A stretch of 64,000 bases of DNA. Origin: Candidatus Rokuibacteriota bacterium. Lineage in GTDB: Bacteria > Methylomirabilota > Methylomirabilia > Rokubacteriales > CSP1-6. Each line of letters opens with the position of its first letter. The stretch's first letter is position 1. This document shows positions 8,869 through 15,905 of the stretch, in pieces. The notes below the pieces were generated by a model. The model saw only the letters and a list, made by a program, of their open reading frames with translations. It searched no databases and was not told the origin of the DNA. The stretch covers positions 92,611 to 156,610 of the forward strand of contig JACPDG010000039.1 of assembly GCA_016184125.1 (NCBI GenBank), in the 5' to 3' direction. A program made the translations under genes and the position numbers.

Positions 8869-9337
8869 GGGGTGCCCGGCGCCGGCGATGTTCTCGAGCG
8901 CGATCTTCACGCGGCAGCCGGACGTCCGGGCGATGGCCTCGTCGAGCGCCGCGGCGATGCGCCGGACCCCGGCATCGACGCCCTCGCCGAGGTGCGAGCC
9001 GGGGTGGATCACGACCGACGCCAGTGCGAGCGCCTCGGCGCGCCCGAGCTCGTCGGCGGACGCGTCCACCGCCTGACGCCACTGCCCGGCCGCGGGCGCC
9101 CCGAGGTTCACCAGCGAACTGTCGTGCGCGAGCACCCGACGGAGACCCGTCGTGCGGCGCGCCGCCGTGAACGCCCGGACGTCGTCGGCATCCAGCGGCC
9201 GGCACGCCCACTGCCGGTGGCTTTTGAGGAAGATCTGGACGGCGCCGCATCCGAGGGCCTCGCCGCGCTCGAGCGCGCGCCAGAGCCCCGCCGGCGATCG
9301 ACATGTGCGCCCCGATCGTGTCGGAAGGTATGGCCAC
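8868..9337 (-). pseudogene. nfo: Endonuclease IV remnant: frameshifted and truncated
   Basis: Endonuclease IV normally has about 280 residues and uses three zinc ions at abasic sites. Here the GTG at 9337 opens TIGAHMSIAGG, the true Nfo N-terminus. The frame then breaks at a run of four C (9286-9289, one base too many), and the reading frame with LWRALERGEALGCGAVQIF continues through VLAHDSSLVNLG, VVIHPGSHLG and IALENIAGAG. Similarity stops after about 155 residues, at the edge of an element A copy. The C-terminal zinc ligands (the Asp-x-x-His and later His/Asp/Glu residues) are missing, so it cannot be active. The G-run frameshift could be an assembly error; the truncation could not easily be one. 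Confidence 0.85.
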
Positions 9338-9456
9338 GGTGACAAGTCCAGCAGCGTTGCGCGTGGTGCAAGCCTTGACCGCCTCGGTCGTCGATGTTAC
9401 AGAGAAGACACCGTCCGGCGCCCTCCGCGCCGGTCACCCTCTTCGCGGGAGTCGGC

Positions 9457-10434
9457 ATGCACGCGCGCACGATCACCTCGCCGCTCGCGACGACGTTCGA
9501 GCTCGACTACTCGACCGCGGAGCCGGAGGTCCGCCGGCTCTACGAGAACGCCAAGCGGGACCAGTGGAACGCGTCGCGGGACATCCCGTGGTCGACGCCC
9601 CAGCCCGACGATGGGCGCGTGCTCGCCGATGAGCTGGTCGACATCCACGGCAGCCCCATGTGGGCCACGCTGGGCGAGCAGGACCGGGTGACGCTCAACC
9701 GTCGCATCGCGGCGTGGCGGCTCGGCGTGCTCATGTACGGCGAGCAGGGCGCGCTGCTCGCGTGCAGCCAGCTCGTCGACATCGTCCACGGCACGGACCT
9801 GAAGTTCTTCCAGGCGACCCAGGTGATGGACGAGGCCCGGCACAACGAGGTCCTCGACCGCTACATCCGCGAGCGGCTCGACGACGTCCGCTACGAGATG
9901 CCCGTGAACGAGCGCGATCTGTTCGATGCCATCCTGTCGGAGAGCCGCTGGTACCTCAAGACGATCGCGCTTCAGCTCGTCGCCGAGACGTTCGCCGTAT
10001 CGCTCTTCCGCATGATGGCCGAGAGCGCGCGCGATCCGGTGCTCGGCGAGCTGTGCCGGCGCGTGCTCGGCGACGAGGCGCGGCACATGGGGTTCGGGAT
10101 GCTGTCGCTGCCCGAGGTGGTGCGCGAGGCGTCCGAGCAGGAGCGGCGCGAGATGGAGGACTACACCGTGTGGGCGCTCGAGAAGACGCTCCTCGGGTTC
10201 TTCCCGCTCGAGGCGTACCAGGATCTCGGGCTGTCGCCGACGGAGATCGAGGAGGTCCGGCGGTACCGTCGCGACACGGCCGCGAGGAACGACTACGCGC
10301 CGTTCAGGAAGTACTTCAAGCGCGACATGCACGGCTCGATGGTGCAGAACCTCGCGCGCATCGGGCTCGTCACCGAGCGCGTCCGTCCGCGGCTCGAGGC
10401 GCTCGGCCTCAGCCTGCCGGCGGGGATCGTCTGA
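9457..10434 (+). CDS. Ferritin-like di-iron protein (R2/AurF-type fold)
   Basis: 325 residues, predicted four-helix-bundle carboxylate-bridged di-iron enzyme. The full ligand set is visible: E96 (MYGEQGAL), E126-x2-H129 (MDEARHNEVL), E177 (LVAETFAVSLF), and E207-x2-H210 (GDEARHMGFG). This is the spacing of ribonucleotide reductase R2-like and AurF-like oxygenases. The N-terminal NAKRDQWNASRDIPW is typical of uncharacterised members of this group. A true R2 role is unlikely because the cell has a class II reductase and no radical-Tyr context is evident; an oxidase/oxygenase role is more likely, substrate unknown. The start at 9457 has GGGAG upstream. The 3' end overlaps the convergent SRPBCC gene by 26 bp. 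Confidence 0.82.
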   Translation: MHARTITSPLATTFELDYSTAEPEVRRLYENAKRDQWNASRDIPWSTPQPDDGRVLADELVDIHGSPMWATLGEQDRVTLNRRIAAWRLGVLMYGEQGALLACSQLVDIVHGTDLKFFQATQVMDEARHNEVLDRYIRERLDDVRYEMPVNERDLFDAILSESRWYLKTIALQLVAETFAVSLFRMMAESARDPVLGELCRRVLGDEARHMGFGMLSLPEVVREASEQERREMEDYTVWALEKTLLGFFPLEAYQDLGLSPTEIEEVRRYRRDTAARNDYAPFRKYFKRDMHGSMVQNLARIGLVTERVRPRLEALGLSLPAGIV

Positions 10435-10885
10435 CCGGCCCCACGAGCTCGCCGATCCGCCGCTCGCGATAGCGCCAGATCGCGTCCAGCTGCCGCCGGA
10501 CGACGACCGCGTGCGCGAGCCGTCCGACCGGTCCGAACGGCAGGCGATACGTCACCAGGTCCTCCACCCACGTCCCGCCGCTGTCCTCGAGGAACAGGTG
10601 CCGGTGCTCCCAGCGCGCGTACGGGCCGCGGATCTGCACGTCGACGAAGCGCACCGGCGGGTCCCACTCGCGGATGAACGTGCGCCAGCGGAGCGGGACG
10701 CCGAGCCACCGGATGCGAGCGTCGATCACCGTCCCGGCCGCCATCGCGGGCGCATCGCCGACCATCTCGAGCCCGAGCCAGCCGGGAGTGATGTGCGCGA
10801 GGTTGCCGGGGTCGGCGAAGAACGCGAAGACCGCATCGCGCGGCCGGGCGATCCAGACGCGCGACTCGTGGTGGTCATCGGCCAT
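10409..10885 (-). CDS. SRPBCC-family protein (START-like ligand-binding fold)
   Basis: 158 residues. The sequence follows the helix-grip fold: strand HESRVWIARPRDAVFAFFAD, helix LAHITPGWLGLEMV, then the strand series VIDARIRWLG, WRTFIREWDPPVRFVDVQIR, WEHRHLFLED and WVEDLVTYRLPFG, and a long C-terminal helix with a YRERRIGEL ending. This matches SRPBCC/polyketide cyclase-like proteins that bind lipids or hydrophobic ligands. No catalytic residue can be named. It is convergent with the di-iron gene and divergent from the EamA permease. Confidence 0.85.
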   Translation of the reverse strand: MADDHHESRVWIARPRDAVFAFFADPGNLAHITPGWLGLEMVGDAPAMAAGTVIDARIRWLGVPLRWRTFIREWDPPVRFVDVQIRGPYARWEHRHLFLEDSGGTWVEDLVTYRLPFGPVGRLAHAVVVRRQLDAIWRYRERRIGELVGPVRRSPPAG

Positions 10886-10946
10886 CGGTGTCTCTGGCTG
10901 GGCGCGCGGCGCGATCGCCGCGCATCTCGGCCGGCCACGCGGGCGC

Positions 10947-10959
10947 TACTATAGGCGGG
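10947..10959 (+). promoter_or_regulatory. -10-like element next to the EamA start (leaderless candidate)
   Basis: TACTAT (10947-10952) ends 6 bp before the GTG start codon at 10959, and no ribosome binding site precedes that GTG. If this is the -10, the transcript would begin at or next to the start codon. No good -35 is visible. Confidence 0.3.
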
Positions 10960-11870
10960 TGCCCCCGCTCGGTCAAACGCGTGCCTACCTCCTGCTCGTC
11001 CTCATCGTCTCGATCTGGGCCAGCTATCCGGCGGTCGCGAAGGTGGCGCTCCGGGACTTCCCGCCGTTTTTCATGGCCGCCGTCCGCTGCACCCTCGCGT
11101 CGGCATTCCTGGTCGCGCTCTTGCTGCGAGCGCCCGGTGACCCGCTGAGGGGGCTCGGCGCGAAGGCGCTCGGGCCGTTCCTGTTCCTCGGCGTGACGGG
11201 CTACTGGCTGGCGACGCAGTTCAGCTACCTCGGCTACTACTACACGACGGCGACGAACGCGGTCATCCTCCAGGCCGCGACCCCGGTGATGGTCGCGCTC
11301 GGCGCGCGGCTCTACCTCGGTGAGCGCCTCGCACGGCTCCAGCAGGTCGGCGCGGCCGTCTCGGTCGTCGGTGTGCTCTGCATCATCACGAACGGACGGC
11401 TGGCGATGATCCGTCCCGAGGAGATGCGCGCCGGGGACTTCATCACGCTGGCCGCGCTGACCGGATGGGCGGCCTACACCGTGTACGGCAAGCGGCTCCT
11501 CGGACAGTACTCGCCCGGGCTGGCGACGACGGCCGCCTACGTGCTCGGCACGCTCCTGATGATCCCGACCGCGATCGTGACGGCGCCGCACTTCCCCGAG
11601 CCACGGCTCGGCTCCGTCTTCGCGTGGAGCGTGGTCGTGTACCAGGCGATCATCGGCGCGCTCGCACACGTGTGGTGGTACCGCGCGATCCAGGTCGTGG
11701 GGCCGAGCGTCTCGGCGATGTTCGTCAACCTGCAACCCGTCGTCGGCGTGCTGCTCGCGTGGCTCCTCGTGGGCGAGACGATCGGCCTCTGGCAGATCGT
11801 GGGAGGCGCGCTGGTGGTGGGCGGCGTGGGCTTGACGGCGTGGGCCGGCCCGCCACCGCCCCCCCGGTGA
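10959..11870 (+). CDS. EamA/DMT-superfamily permease
   Basis: 303-residue integral membrane protein with ten predicted helices in two EamA repeats. The first repeat begins YLLLVLIVSIWASYPAVAKVA and the second FITLAALTGWAAYTVYGKRLL. Internal repeat-end signatures GERLARLQQVGAAVSVVGV and GETIGLWQIVGGALVVGGV are diagnostic for EamA domains. The family moves amino acids, nucleosides or other metabolites out of or into the cell; the substrate is not predictable. GTG 10959 was chosen because it places the first helix near the N-terminus; upstream in-frame sequence overlaps the divergent SRPBCC gene. Confidence 0.9.
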   Translation: MPPLGQTRAYLLLVLIVSIWASYPAVAKVALRDFPPFFMAAVRCTLASAFLVALLLRAPGDPLRGLGAKALGPFLFLGVTGYWLATQFSYLGYYYTTATNAVILQAATPVMVALGARLYLGERLARLQQVGAAVSVVGVLCIITNGRLAMIRPEEMRAGDFITLAALTGWAAYTVYGKRLLGQYSPGLATTAAYVLGTLLMIPTAIVTAPHFPEPRLGSVFAWSVVVYQAIIGALAHVWWYRAIQVVGPSVSAMFVNLQPVVGVLLAWLLVGETIGLWQIVGGALVVGGVGLTAWAGPPPPPR

Positions 11871-11875
11871 CGCGG

Positions 11876-12352
11876 TCAGCCGAGCTTCTTCACCTCGGCC
11901 AAGATCTTGTCGGGCTCGGGCAGCTCGCCCTTGCCGTACCGCTCGACGAAGCGGATCGTGCCCTGCGCGCCGACGATGAAGGTAGCGCGCTGGTTCGCGT
12001 TCCACTCGGGCCAGTAGACCCCGTAGTCCTTTGCGGCCGTCCGGTGCACGTCCGAAAGCAGCGGGTAGTTCTTGATGTCGTACTTCTCCGCCCAGTTCTG
12101 GTGGCTGAAGGGGCTGTCCGTGGAGATACCCAGCACCTGGGTATTGGCCGCCTCGAAGTCGCTCACGCGCTTGTCGAAGGCGGGCATGCACTTGCTTCAG
12201 CCGGGTGTCCAGTCGAGCGGATAGAACAGCAGCACGACGTTCTTGCCCCGGTAGTCGTGCAGGCTGACCTCCTTGAGCCCGATCGACTTCAGCGTGAAGT
12301 CGGGGGCCGGGTCGCCTGCCTTCAAGGTCTTCTGCTCGGCGACGGTGCTCAC
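11876..12352 (-). CDS. Peroxiredoxin with in-frame TGA at the peroxidatic position: predicted selenoprotein
   Basis: 158 codons from GTG 12352, preceded by AAGGAGGG. AhpC/TSA-family thiol peroxidase: N-terminal LKAGDPAPDFTLKS, then VVLLFYPLDWTPG, a TGA codon (12199-12197), SKCMPAFDKRV, GISTDSPFSHQNWAEKY and NQRATFIVGAQGTIRF. The family active site is P-x3-T-x2-C; here P45 and T49 are in place and the TGA is codon 52, exactly where the peroxidatic Cys belongs, with C55 giving a UxxC pair. Both halves are in the same frame and each is well conserved, so readthrough as selenocysteine is far more likely than a broken gene. A SECIS-like hairpin follows the TGA. The start overlaps the preceding MBL-fold gene by 4 bp. 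A standard translation would report two fragments. Confidence 0.85.
12149..12182 (-). promoter_or_regulatory. Predicted bacterial SECIS hairpin
   Basis: In the mRNA downstream of the TGA, an outer stem CGCCU/AGGCG and an inner stem AAGCGC/GCG(A)CUU enclose a GUGA apical loop. The loop G lies 30 nt after the UGA, inside the 16-37 nt window known for bacterial SECIS elements, and it is followed by U as in most of them. Folded by eye, not by an energy calculation. Confidence 0.5.
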
Positions 12353-13299
12353 CAGAGTCGCCCTCCTTGCCTGCGCGTGGTGGGGACGCGCGTGGTCGTG
12401 TTGCGCGGGACGCGGGCCATGGTACCAGACACCGCTCCCGCCTTCGCGGGGGGCTTCCGCGCCTCGCTCCAGAGCTCCCGGCGGCGGCGCTCGAGCGACG
12501 CGTCGGCGAGACCGCAGTAGCGAGCCGCGGTCACGACCTTGCCCGTGTCCCAGAGCCGCGCGAAGCGCGACTCGTACCGCGCGTCGCGCACGGCGTGGTG
12601 GTCCATGATGACCTGGCATCCGGTGCGCTCGACGAGCCGCAGCAGGTTGTCGATGGCGCGGTCGATCGCCGGGGCGCCGAGCTCGTGCTCGATGTACGAG
12701 GGCGGTCCGGACAGGTACGCGAGCGTCGGCCGCTCCTGCACGAGCCACGCCGCCGCCACGGCGGACAGCGGCCCCTGGACGTCGGAGGCGAAGACGAACC
12801 GCTGGCGCTCGGCGTGGTCCACGATGGTCAGCGCGACGACGTACCCCAACGTGGTGCCTTCGATGCCGTGAGGCAGCGGAGACGAGACGCGCAGCTCCAC
12901 GTCGCCGTCGCGCTCGATGAGGCTGTCCGCGCGCTCCACGCGGGCATGCGCCTCGAGCGTCTTCCACAGTTCCGCCCCACGCTTCGCCTGGACGCCCGCG
13001 ACCATCCGCAGCGGGTCCTTCGCGAGCACGCGCCGCCCGGCGTACGTGACCGGCTCCGACCGGAAGTGGTCGTCGTGGTAGTGGCTCACGAACACGACGG
13101 TCGCGCGCGCGGCGTAGGCCGAGATGCGGTCGTTCGCCCGGCGCAGCGCCTCCCACTCGGCGTCGCTCGGCGGCATGGTGAACCGTGACGGCGCCAGGGT
13201 CGCGCCGGGATCGATCAGCACGCGGAGACGGCCCGCCTCCACGTACGTCGCCATCGAGCGGACGCCGAGGGAATCGGCCGCGAGCGGCAGCACTCTCAT
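12349..13299 (-). CDS. Metallo-beta-lactamase-fold hydrolase
   Basis: 316 residues. The metal motif HYHDDH (H73, H75, D77, H78) follows ARATVVFVS, as in the MBL superfamily. Later ligand candidates are H in SPLPHGIEG, D in FASDVQGPL and H in VIMDHHAVRD. The overall plan (no lactamase features, a C-terminal helical region LLRLVERTGCQVIMDHH) recalls the predicted hydrolases of the COG2248/UPF0282 type. The biochemical role is unknown. The last 40 residues are basic and low-complexity (PRNTTTRVPTTRRQGGRLW). Its TGA overlaps the GTG of the predicted selenoprotein peroxiredoxin, so the two are probably co-translated. Confidence 0.82.
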   Translation of the reverse strand: MRVLPLAADSLGVRSMATYVEAGRLRVLIDPGATLAPSRFTMPPSDAEWEALRRANDRISAYAARATVVFVSHYHDDHFRSEPVTYAGRRVLAKDPLRMVAGVQAKRGAELWKTLEAHARVERADSLIERDGDVELRVSSPLPHGIEGTTLGYVVALTIVDHAERQRFVFASDVQGPLSAVAAAWLVQERPTLAYLSGPPSYIEHELGAPAIDRAIDNLLRLVERTGCQVIMDHHAVRDARYESRFARLWDTGKVVTAARYCGLADASLERRRRELWSEARKPPAKAGAVSGTMARVPRNTTTRVPTTRRQGGRLW

Positions 13300-13303
13300 G
13301 GCG

Positions 13304-14065
13304 TCAGATGCAGCGGCCGCCGTCCACCTCGACCGTGGAGCCGGTGATCATGGCGGCGTCGTCGGACGCGAGGAAGACGGCCACGCGCGCCACGTCCTCG
13401 GGCTGGTTCAGCCGCCCGAGCGGCACGGTCGCCTCGTACCGCTTGAGGCCTTCGTCGTCCACCTGGACCTTGTTCATGAACGTCGGCAGCATCGGCGTGT
13501 GCGTCGCGACCGGGCAGATGGCGACGACGCGCACGCCGAACGGGGCGACCTCGAGCGCGAGCGCCTTGGCCAGCGTCACGACGGCGCCCTTCGACGCCGC
13601 ATAGATCTGGCCGCCCGGCCGTGGCCGGATCGCCGCCGTCGACGCGGTGATGAGGAACACGCCGCGCCTGTCCCGCTTCATCACGGGCAGCGCGGCCTTC
13701 GCGCCGAGCCAGACGCCCTTGACGTTCACGTTCATGATCCGCTCGAACGTCGCCTCGTCGACCTCCTCGACGTCGGTCTTCCATTGCGGCACGCCCGCGT
13801 TCGCGAAGAACACGTCGAGCCGGCCCCACTGCGCGACCGCGCGATCGACGGCTGCCTGGTTGTCGGCGGCCCGCGTCACGTCGGCGGCGATCGCGATCGC
13901 CTGACCGCCGTGCTTGTCGATCCGGTCCGCGACGTCCTTCGCGCCGGCCTCGTTCACGTCGACGATCACGATGCGCGCGCCCTCGGCCGCCAGCGCGAAC
14001 GCCGACGCCGCGCCGATGCCCGACCCCGCCCCGGTGATCACGGCGACCTTGTCTCTGAGCTTCAT
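13304..14065 (-). CDS. SDR-family NAD(P)-dependent oxidoreductase
   Basis: 253 residues, classical short-chain dehydrogenase. Cofactor motif GAGSGIG (12-18), acidic residue at the end of beta-2 (IVIVDVN, suggesting NAD preference), NAG motif FFANAGVPQ, catalytic Ser in ITASTAAI and the YAASK tetrad (Y-x3-K). The C-terminal DDAAMITGSTVEVDGGRCI is the usual closing segment. ATG 14065 was preferred because it directly precedes the LRDKVAVITG strand. The substrate is unknown. The gene is followed 4 bp later by the MBL-fold gene on the same strand. Confidence 0.93.
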   Translation of the reverse strand: MKLRDKVAVITGAGSGIGAASAFALAAEGARIVIVDVNEAGAKDVADRIDKHGGQAIAIAADVTRAADNQAAVDRAVAQWGRLDVFFANAGVPQWKTDVEEVDEATFERIMNVNVKGVWLGAKAALPVMKRDRRGVFLITASTAAIRPRPGGQIYAASKGAVVTLAKALALEVAPFGVRVVAICPVATHTPMLPTFMNKVQVDDEGLKRYEATVPLGRLNQPEDVARVAVFLASDDAAMITGSTVEVDGGRCI

Positions 14066-14072
14066 CTCTTTG

Positions 14073-14117
14073 TCATGGGGGGGAGCGAGCAGCCGCTCCT
14101 CCCCCAAGCCCCCCCAC
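14073..14117 (+). repeat. Element A, variant head with extended stem
   Basis: TCATGGGGGGGAGCGAGCAG continues CCGCTCCTCCCCCAAGCCCC: a GGGGGAGCG/CGCTCCTCCCC hairpin followed by the AAGCCCCCC spacer that also occurs in the copies at 53368 and 55358. It lies just upstream of the SDR start codon, inverted relative to that gene. The rest of the 143-bp gap (to 14208) shows nothing recognisable. Confidence 0.6.
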
Positions 14118-14208
14118 CGCATTGTTCGGTGACGCGCGTGAGACCGGCCGCTACCCCGGCGACAGGCCCCGGCCGCCTCACGTGTCCTCGCTTCATGAGC
14201 AGTCGCGG

Positions 14209-15225
14209 CTAGAGTGCCAGTTCAGCCACGGTGCGCATCGCGGTCGCGTCGCCGCCGATCATGAGGGTCGTGACGCCCGCGTCCTTCCACGCGGCGAGCT
14301 GCTCGCGGATGCGCTCGCGGGGACCGCAGAGCGCGACCTCGTCCACGAGCGCGTCCGGCACCGCGGCCTCGGCCTCCTTCTTCCTGCCCGACAGGTAGAG
14401 ATCCTGGATGCGGCGCGCGGCGTCCTCGTAGCCGTACCGCTGCGCGAGCTGGTTGTAGAAGTTCCGGCCGCGCGCGCCCATCCCGCCCACGTACAGCGCC
14501 AGGCGCGGCTTGATGACCGCGCGACACGCGTCCACGTCGTTCCCGACGACGACCGCGGCCGACGGCATGATGTCGAACCGCGGCTTCGGCCCTGACGTCC
14601 GGAAGCCCTCGTTGAGCCATTCGCGGTACATCGTCATCCGGTGTGGCGAGAAGAAGATCGGGATCCAGCCGTCGGCGATCTCGGCGGCCAGCGCCACGTT
14701 CTTCGGGCCGATCGCGGCGAGATAGAGGGGCAGGTCGGCGCGCCCGTGCACGATCGACTTGAGCGGCTTGCCGAGACCGGTGGCGTCAGGGCCCGCATAC
14801 GGGATCTGGTAGTACTGCCCCCGGTACTCGACCGGCTTCTCGCGCCTGAGCACGGCCCGCACGATGTCGACGTACTCGCGCGTCTTCGCGATCGGCTTGC
14901 CGAACGGCTGGCCGTGCCATCCCTCGACGACCTGGGGGCCCGACACGCCGAGCCCCATCCGGAAGCGACCGCCGGAGAGCGCGTCCAGCGTCATCGCGGT
15001 CATCGCCGCCATGGCGGGCGTGCGTCCCGGGATCTGCATGATCGCCGTGCCGACGTGGATGCGGCCGGTGCGCGCCGCGATCCACGAGGCGGGAACGACG
15101 GCGTCAGACCCGTAGGCCTCGGCGGTCCAGATCGAATCGAACCCGAGGCGCTCGGCCTCGAGCACGCGCTCCATGTCGATCGCCACCTGCGCGCCCGAGT
15201 AGCTCAGATGCAGCGCCAGCTTCAT
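14209..15225 (-). CDS. Luciferase-like monooxygenase (LLM) family, F420-type oxidoreductase
   Basis: 338 residues with the TIM-barrel LLM pattern: MKLALHLSY start, [60 protein letters not shown], and the C-terminal [17 protein letters not shown]. This form ([14 protein letters not shown]) is typical of coenzyme F420-dependent or FMN-dependent LLM oxidoreductases that are common in actinobacteria and candidate phyla. The substrate is unknown. A GGAGGCAGGGACG leader supports the ATG at 15225. Together with the PNPOx-fold protein at 62.5 kb it hints that the organism makes F420. Confidence 0.9.
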   Translation of the reverse strand: MKLALHLSYSGAQVAIDMERVLEAERLGFDSIWTAEAYGSDAVVPASWIAARTGRIHVGTAIMQIPGRTPAMAAMTAMTLDALSGGRFRMGLGVSGPQVVEGWHGQPFGKPIAKTREYVDIVRAVLRREKPVEYRGQYYQIPYAGPDATGLGKPLKSIVHGRADLPLYLAAIGPKNVALAAEIADGWIPIFFSPHRMTMYREWLNEGFRTSGPKPRFDIMPSAAVVVGNDVDACRAVIKPRLALYVGGMGARGRNFYNQLAQRYGYEDAARRIQDLYLSGRKKEAEAAVPDALVDEVALCGPRERIREQLAAWKDAGVTTLMIGGDATAMRTVAELAL

Positions 15226-15691
15226 CGTCCCTGCCTCCTGATGTCATGGGGGGACTATCGATGCCCCCGACACTCGTACGAAGGGGGCTCACGCCCCCCT
15301 CGTACTCCCCCGGCCCCGCGCTCGGAGCGCCCCGGCAGGGCCGTGGCGCTCCTCGACCACCGGATTCGTTCACGGGCTCAGGCTGCCACCGGTATCGTGA
15401 GAGGCTCACGCGTCCCCGACGGACGGCGACGCCTTCCTGCTCGAGCAAGATCTCCTGCGTCAGCATCGACGCGACGCGCGCGCGCCGGCTGATGCGGCCC
15501 GCCGCGTTCACCACCCGATGCCACGGCAGCCCCTTCGGACAGCGCCGCATCGCCGTCCCGACGGCGCGCGCCGCACGCGGACGGTCCAGGACGACCGCCA
15601 CCTGCCCGTACGTGACGACACGCCCCGGCGGCACGCGCGCCACGAATCGGTACACCTGCTCCGCGAACAACGGTGTGGGGGGCCCCGACAT
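15104..15691 (-). CDS. Alkyltransferase-like (ATL) DNA-repair protein with element-A-encoded ends
   Basis: The domain [20 protein letters not shown] ... [20 protein letters not shown] ... [14 protein letters not shown] is the DNA-binding half of O6-alkylguanine-DNA alkyltransferase with the PCHR active-site Cys replaced by Trp (PWHR). That is the mark of ATL proteins, which flag O6-alkylguanine for nucleotide-excision repair. The domain covers about 100 residues. The first six residues (MSGPPT) start from an ATG inside an element A head (15673-15707). After YRWQPE the frame runs without a stop through a full element A (15380-15243) and into the LLM gene, giving a 90-residue tail of doubtful reality. 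The true stop may have been lost when the repeat arrived. Confidence 0.75.
   Translation of the reverse strand: MSGPPTPLFAEQVYRFVARVPPGRVVTYGQVAVVLDRPRAARAVGTAMRRCPKGLPWHRVVNAAGRISRRARVASMLTQEILLEQEGVAVRRGRVSLSRYRWQPEPVNESGGRGAPRPCRGAPSAGPGEYEGGVSPLRTSVGGIDSPPMTSGGRDDEAGAASELLGRAGGDRHGARARGRAPRVRFDLDRRGLRV
15243..15380 (+). repeat. Element A, full-length copy
   Basis: All modules are present: head TCATGGGGGG-ACTATCGATG-CCCCC; a second hairpin, AAGGGGGCTCACGCCCCCCT; body GCTCGGAGCGCCCCGG ... CCGTGGCGCTCC, able to form a long GC stem; and tail GATTCGTTCACGGGCTC. It lies between the ATL gene and the LLM gene. The copy at 23665-23822 matches it almost base for base apart from a 17-bp insertion in the body. 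Confidence 0.85.
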
Positions 15692-15770
15692 GGCCCCCCA
15701 CGCCCCCCCAACGCTCGCAACCGGCCCGGGAAACCCGGGCCGGTGCTCGACCCTGGGCTCGGTCAGGGGA
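15673..15770 (+). repeat. Element A copy with CCCCGACATGG head
   Basis: Head GTGTGGGGGGCCCCGACATG with its CCCCCC arm, then ACGCCCCCCCA and a body containing the perfect hairpin CCGGCCCGGG-AAA-CCCGGGCCGG (15721-15743). It provides the ATG used by the ATL gene and is directly followed by the next copy, so two elements stand in tandem. Confidence 0.75.
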
Positions 15771-15773
15771 CGC

Positions 15774-15890
15774 GGTGTGGGGGGCCCCGAAATGGCCCCC
15801 GACCATCGCACGAAGGGGGCTGACGCCCCCCTCGGACTCCCCCGGCCCCGACGCTCGGAGCGCCCCGGGAGACCCGTGGCGCTCCTCGAC
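15774..15890 (+). repeat. Element A copy in tandem
   Basis: Head with CCCCGAAATGG, second hairpin AAGGGGGCTGACGCCCCCCT, body GCTCGGAGCGCCCCGGGAGA and CCGTGGCGCTCCTCGA. Its modules match the full-length copy at 15243-15380 while the head is of the other type, which shows that heads and bodies are exchanged as modules. It ends 16 bp before the stop codon of the ABC exporter gene. Confidence 0.8.
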
Positions 15891-15905
15891 TCCTCCGACA
15901 TGCTC

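Noticed and set aside
9457..10434. Class I ribonucleotide reductase small subunit
   Set aside because: The fold is R2-like, but the cell has a class II enzyme, no class I large subunit is nearby, and a radical-bearing Tyr context could not be identified.
11876..12187. Separate 103-residue peroxiredoxin fragment starting at an internal ATG
   Set aside because: It lacks the conserved N-terminal half and the peroxidatic residue; both lie in the same frame upstream across a single TGA, so one selenoprotein gene is the better reading.
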